Assembly: GCA_003694825.1 (NCBI GenBank)
Contig: RFJS01000591.1
Coordinates: 1-10,042, forward strand
Length of the DNA stretch: 10,042 bases
Source: Verrucomicrobiota bacterium
GTDB lineage: Bacteria; Verrucomicrobiota; Verrucomicrobiia; Opitutales; Opitutaceae
Reading direction: 5' to 3'
The notes below the pieces were generated by a model that had not been told where the DNA came from, made no database searches, and worked only from the letters and a program-made list of their open reading frames with translations. Each line of letters starts with the position of its first letter. Positions within the stretch are counted from its first letter, which is position 1. The position numbers and the translations under genes are program-made. Shown piece by piece: positions 7,451 through 10,042 of this stretch.

Positions 7451-7819
7451 ATGAATAATAAAAAAGCGCTATTCGTCTGGATCCTTCGCATCGCCGTCGC
7501 CGCACTTTTCGTTTTCGCGGCGCTTCCCAAGCTCACCGGCCAACCGGAGCCGGTCCAGGTGTTCCAGAGCCTCGGCGCCGAGCCCTATGGCCGCTACCTC
7601 ACGGGTGTGCTCGAGCTGGTCGCCGCCATCATCTTTCTCGTGCCCGGCAAAGGCGTCTTCGGCTCGCTCCTCGGCATCCTCCTGATGGCCGGGGCCCTCG
7701 GAGCCCACGCGTGGAAGCTCGGATTCGCAGGGTCCGCAGGCGAGATGGCGGCGATGGCCGCCGGCATCCTCCTCGCCTGTATCGTCATTCTCGTGCTGCG
7801 CCCGGCGCGGCAGGATTGA
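7451..7819 (+). CDS. DoxX-like four-helix inner-membrane protein
   Basis: This encodes a protein of 122 residues with four predicted membrane helices at about 7-26, 49-65, 68-88 and 98-117. The pattern fits the DoxX/DoxX-like superfamily: a first helix ending in FAALPKLTG, the loop VQVFQSLGAEPYGRYL, the second helix TGVLELVAAIIFLVP, and a short basic tail (RPARQD). Members are small integral membrane proteins, some linked to quinone or thiol/redox chemistry, but many have no known role, so no specific function is assigned. The chosen ATG gives a lysine-containing n-terminus (MNNKK) directly before helix 1 and a normal family length. No Shine-Dalgarno sequence is visible upstream, where the DNA is C-rich. 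The next gene starts 153 bp downstream on the same strand, so co-transcription with thiD is possible but unproven. Confidence 0.82.
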   Translation: MNNKKALFVWILRIAVAALFVFAALPKLTGQPEPVQVFQSLGAEPYGRYLTGVLELVAAIIFLVPGKGVFGSLLGILLMAGALGAHAWKLGFAGSAGEMAAMAAGILLACIVILVLRPARQD

Positions 7820-7972
7820 TCGCCGCCGTATCCTGATTGCCCATCACACGATCACACGAAGAGAACGCGGGCTCACCGGCCCCAGCCGATGCGCCCGCCT
7901 GCGCGCCACGGGGCCGCGACGCTCCTTTTGCGGCTGCCCCCCCCGATCCTCGAGACTCAAGTATCAACGACC
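7820..7972 (+). other. Spacer between the DoxX-like gene and thiD, with a tandem duplication and a nested hairpin
   Basis: This 153-bp gap holds a perfect 8-bp tandem repeat (ATCACACG twice, 7843-7858), an imperfect GC-rich hairpin (7867-7898) and a C8 run (7937-7944). I looked for a thiamin-pyrophosphate riboswitch because thiD follows, and did not find the conserved CTGAGA core or the second TPP-binding helix. Confidence 0.5.
7867..7898 (+). other. Nested hairpin upstream of thiD
   Basis: The outer 6-bp stem pairs GCGGGC (7867-7872) with GCCCGC (7893-7898). After a symmetric 4x4 internal loop, an inner 4-bp stem pairs CGGC (7877-7880) with GCCG (7885-7888) around a CCCA tetraloop. No T-tract follows directly, so it is not a classical intrinsic terminator. 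The nearest TTTT (7925-7928) is more than 25 nt away. In DNA this GC-rich, such folds arise by chance. Confidence 0.3.
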
Positions 7973-8761
7973 ATGCCAGGACCTCGCCCAACTCCCGTTG
8001 CCCTGAGCGTCGCCGGCTCCGACAGCGGCGGCGGTGCCGGCGTGCAAGCCGACCTCCTCACATTTGCCGCGCTCGGCGTCTATGGCACCACGGCGATCAC
8101 CTGCGTGACCGCGCAAAACCCCGACAGCGTCTCAGCCGTGCACGCGGTGCCGGCACGCGTCATCGGTGAACAGATGCGGCAGGTGGCCGCGTTCTTTCGC
8201 ATCGGGGCCATGAAGACCGGCATGCTGCTTCGGGCCGCGATCATCCGCGAAGTCGCCAGGTTTCTCGCCGAGCATCCCCGCCTCCCGGTCGTCGTGGATC
8301 CCGTCATGGTCGCCACCAGCGGCGCCCGCCTGCTCCAGCAGGATGCCATTCGCGCGCTGGCCGACGACCTGCTGCCGCGCGCCAGCCTGATCACGCCGAA
8401 CCTCGATGAAGCGGCGGTCCTGCTCGGGAGCCGACCACAGACACCCGATGAGTTGAAAGAGGCGGCGGCGGCGCTCGCTTCGCGCTTCGGCACGGCCGTC
8501 CTGCTGAAGGGCGGGCACCTGAGCGGCGACCGCCTCTTCGACGTCCTCGCCCGCCCGGGCCACCGCCCCCGCCTCTTTCGCGGGAGCCGGATCAAAAATG
8601 TCGATACACATGGCAGCGGCTGCACCCTGTCGGCGGCCATCACCGCCCTCCTCGCCCGCGACGCCACGATCGAGGAAGCGGTGGTCGGGGCGCGCCGCTA
8701 TCTGCGGCAGGGCATGACGCGTCCGGTCTTTCCCGGACACCGGCGCTTCATCGCTCACTGA
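7973..8761 (+). CDS. thiD: Hydroxymethylpyrimidine / phosphomethylpyrimidine kinase (ThiD)
   Basis: This cytoplasmic ribokinase-fold enzyme phosphorylates 4-amino-5-hydroxymethyl-2-methylpyrimidine and its monophosphate, giving HMP-PP for thiamin phosphate synthesis. The 262-residue product has the family hallmarks: AGSDSGGGAGVQADL (13-28), YGTTAITCVTAQN (37-49), MKTGML (80-85), VVVDPVMVATSGARLL (106-121), ITPNLDEAAVLLG (140-152), LLKGGH (177-182) and DTHGSGCTLSAA (211-222). Asp27, Gln48 and Val111 match the HMP contacts known for Salmonella ThiD with a constant offset of four, and Cys217 matches its active-site cysteine. The in-frame ATG at 7889 would add 28 arginine/proline-rich residues that do not resemble the family, so the ATG at 7973 is preferred, although it lacks a clear ribosome-binding site. 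There is no ThiE fusion. comEC begins 15 bp after the stop, so the two are probably in one operon. Confidence 0.93.
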   Translation: MPGPRPTPVALSVAGSDSGGGAGVQADLLTFAALGVYGTTAITCVTAQNPDSVSAVHAVPARVIGEQMRQVAAFFRIGAMKTGMLLRAAIIREVARFLAEHPRLPVVVDPVMVATSGARLLQQDAIRALADDLLPRASLITPNLDEAAVLLGSRPQTPDELKEAAAALASRFGTAVLLKGGHLSGDRLFDVLARPGHRPRLFRGSRIKNVDTHGSGCTLSAAITALLARDATIEEAVVGARRYLRQGMTRPVFPGHRRFIAH

Positions 8762-8762
8762 C

Positions 8763-8767
8763 GGAGG
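8763..8767 (+). promoter_or_regulatory. Shine-Dalgarno site for the comEC-like gene
   Basis: GGAGG lies one base after the thiD stop codon (TGA, 8759-8761) and nine bases before the ATG at 8777. It is the only strong ribosome-binding site seen in the window. It fixes the comEC-like start and supports translation from a shared transcript with thiD. Confidence 0.7.
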
Positions 8768-8776
8768 CTGGCCGCG

Positions 8777-10042
8777 ATGCGCGAAAAGCACCACCCGGAC
8801 GAAGCTTTTCGCGCCCCGTTGTTGTGGCTGCTGATCCCGCTCGCGCTCGGAATCGTCGCCGCCCGATGCGGCATCGCCGCGCCTCCGCTGGCGGGCACGT
8901 TTGCCGCGGCGGCGCTCGCCGCCGGCTCAATCGCCGCCGCCGGCGCCGGTTCGGCAAAGGGACGGACGGTCTGGGCACTGACGCTCGGGACGGCGATGAC
9001 GTTGACCGGGTTGTTACTGATGCAGCGCGTGGACCGTCGCGCTCCCCGCTGGGAACACCTGCCACCCCGGGAAATCGACGCCGAGATCGAAGTGAACCGG
9101 CTGTTTCGCTCCGCCGATCCGGAGGCCCGGCTCCTTTGCCTCGGCACGTTCATCGACGTGCCGCCACTGCTCGACGATCTGCGCGGGCACCGGACATTTC
9201 TGGCCGTGGATGTCCCGAAGGGGTCGGGCCCCATCCTGCCGACGGCCCGCATCCACGTGCGCGGCGTCCTGCACCCGCTGGCCGCCGTGCCGCCGAAGCC
9301 GGGCAGCTTCGACGCCTACCTCCTCGCGCAGGCTGTGCTCTTTCGCATCAGTCGTGCCCAGTTGGTCGAGACGCTCCAGCCCGCGAACCGCCTCGAGCAC
9401 TTCCGCCACGCCGCGGAAGAGAAGTTCAGGCACATCCTCGCCTTCGGACTGCCGCCCGATCTCCCTGCGGCGGGAGCCTACAGCGCGATGATGCTGGGTC
9501 GCCGATCGGAACTCTCACCCGAACAGAAGCACGTGTTTCTCCAGAGCGGGACCATGCATCTGTTCGCCATCAGCGGACTGCATATCGGCGTGATCGCACT
9601 GATTCTGGCCACGATGTTCACCGTCTGCAGAGTCCCACGCCTGCCGGGGATGATCTTCGGCCTGCTCGCCCTCAGCCTTTTCGTCGAAGCGACCGGCGGG
9701 ACTCCGTCGGAGCGACGCGCCCTGCTGATGATCGCCTTTCTGTGGACCGGGACCGCCCTGGCACGGCCGGCCAATCCGCTCTCATCACTGGCCGCGGCCG
9801 CCACGGTCGTGCTGGTCGCCGATCCGCTGGCTCTGTTCACCACCAGTTTCCAGCTTTCCTACGCGGTCGTCGGCAGCATCCTGCTCTACGGCATACCCTT
9901 AAAAAACTGGATACACCAGAAGACCGCGCTGTTCCGGGATATTCCGCTCACGGACTGGAGGGCGCAGCACCACTTCCTGAATCAGACGGTCCGGTGGGCG
10001 GGCGGGCTGTTCAGCATCTCGCTCGCCGCGATGCTCGTGTCC
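8777..10042 (+). CDS. comEC: ComEC/Rec2-type DNA uptake channel protein (N-terminal part, clipped by the window edge)
   Basis: The frame is open from the ATG to the last base, giving 422 codons with no stop, so the 3' part lies outside the window. ComEC proteins form the inner-membrane channel for single-stranded DNA in natural transformation and are usually about 700-800 residues, so roughly half is present. Three hydrophobic N-terminal segments (about 14-30, 38-56, 66-82) precede a soluble region (about 95-215). The membrane Competence domain then shows its family motifs: MHLFAISGLHIGV (260-272), a TPSERRALLM segment (309-318) matching the usual 'PSxxRAxxM', and DPLALFTTSFQLSYA (349-363). 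The start follows a GGAGG site nine bases away and lies 15 bp after thiD. The metallo-beta-lactamase-like C-terminal domain found in many homologues cannot be assessed. Presence of the gene suggests, but does not prove, competence. Confidence 0.9.
   Translation, partial: MREKHHPDEAFRAPLLWLLIPLALGIVAARCGIAAPPLAGTFAAAALAAGSIAAAGAGSAKGRTVWALTLGTAMTLTGLLLMQRVDRRAPRWEHLPPREIDAEIEVNRLFRSADPEARLLCLGTFIDVPPLLDDLRGHRTFLAVDVPKGSGPILPTARIHVRGVLHPLAAVPPKPGSFDAYLLAQAVLFRISRAQLVETLQPANRLEHFRHAAEEKFRHILAFGLPPDLPAAGAYSAMMLGRRSELSPEQKHVFLQSGTMHLFAISGLHIGVIALILATMFTVCRVPRLPGMIFGLLALSLFVEATGGTPSERRALLMIAFLWTGTALARPANPLSSLAAAATVVLVADPLALFTTSFQLSYAVVGSILLYGIPLKNWIHQKTALFRDIPLTDWRAQHHFLNQTVRWAGGLFSISLAAMLVS

Noticed and set aside
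7129..7536. A 135-codon minus-strand open frame spanning the intergenic region and the DoxX-like start
   Set aside because: It overlaps the start of the DoxX-like gene on the opposite strand and has low-complexity Gly/Ala/Arg composition with no family resemblance.
7867..7898. Intrinsic terminator after the DoxX-like gene
   Set aside because: The stem is GC-rich but interrupted, and no T-run follows directly, so a rho-independent terminator cannot be claimed.
7820..7972. Possible TPP riboswitch upstream of thiD
   Set aside because: The conserved CTGAGA core and the second TPP-binding helix are not found; only an unrelated GC-rich hairpin is present.
8080..8794. Minus-strand open frames of 195 and 220 codons opposite thiD
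   Set aside because: Both are shadows of thiD, whose plus-strand frame carries every ThiD family motif.

Overview
The window looks like chromosomal DNA from a high-GC member of the Verrucomicrobiota, most plausibly the Opitutae/Opitutales. This is inferred from the domain content, not from a marker gene. The giant secreted protein combines a subtilisin-like protease, many tandem 'NDxF...WWSW' beta-sandwich modules, an Ig-like domain and two copies of a C-terminal domain with 'IPGFVIGG...RAVGPTL...GAFPL...PPGAYTV...VALVEVY'. To my knowledge that combination is typical of secreted proteins in this phylum. Most genes here also lack a strong Shine-Dalgarno sequence, which is common in that group.

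Layout. About 70% of the window (14-6991, minus strand) is one gene for a secreted protein of 2325 residues. In order it has a signal peptide, an inhibitor-like propeptide, an S8 protease domain with the complete Asp/His/Ser triad and a calcium-loop-like insertion, a linker beta-domain, eleven divergent repeats of about 117-137 residues, one Ig-like domain and two tandem C-terminal domains. A divergent intergenic region (6992-7450) follows, with no convincing gene. It holds a weak promoter candidate for the protease, a C8/A6 homopolymer block and a perfect 12-bp palindrome.

The right side reads on the plus strand: a small four-helix DoxX-like membrane protein (7451-7819), a 153-bp gap with an 8-bp tandem duplication and a nested hairpin, the thiamin-pathway kinase ThiD (7973-8761), and, 15 bp later behind a good GGAGG ribosome-binding site, the start of a ComEC-type DNA-uptake channel gene (8777 to the window edge, clipped).

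The genes do not form one pathway. ThiD (HMP/HMP-P phosphorylation) and ComEC (DNA import across the inner membrane) are probably co-transcribed, but this is ordinary operon packing and implies no functional link. The giant protease stands apart on the opposite strand and is the most distinctive item. No mobile element, CRISPR array, tRNA or rRNA was seen. I found no defensible new multi-gene system; the main interest is the architecture of the giant protease.
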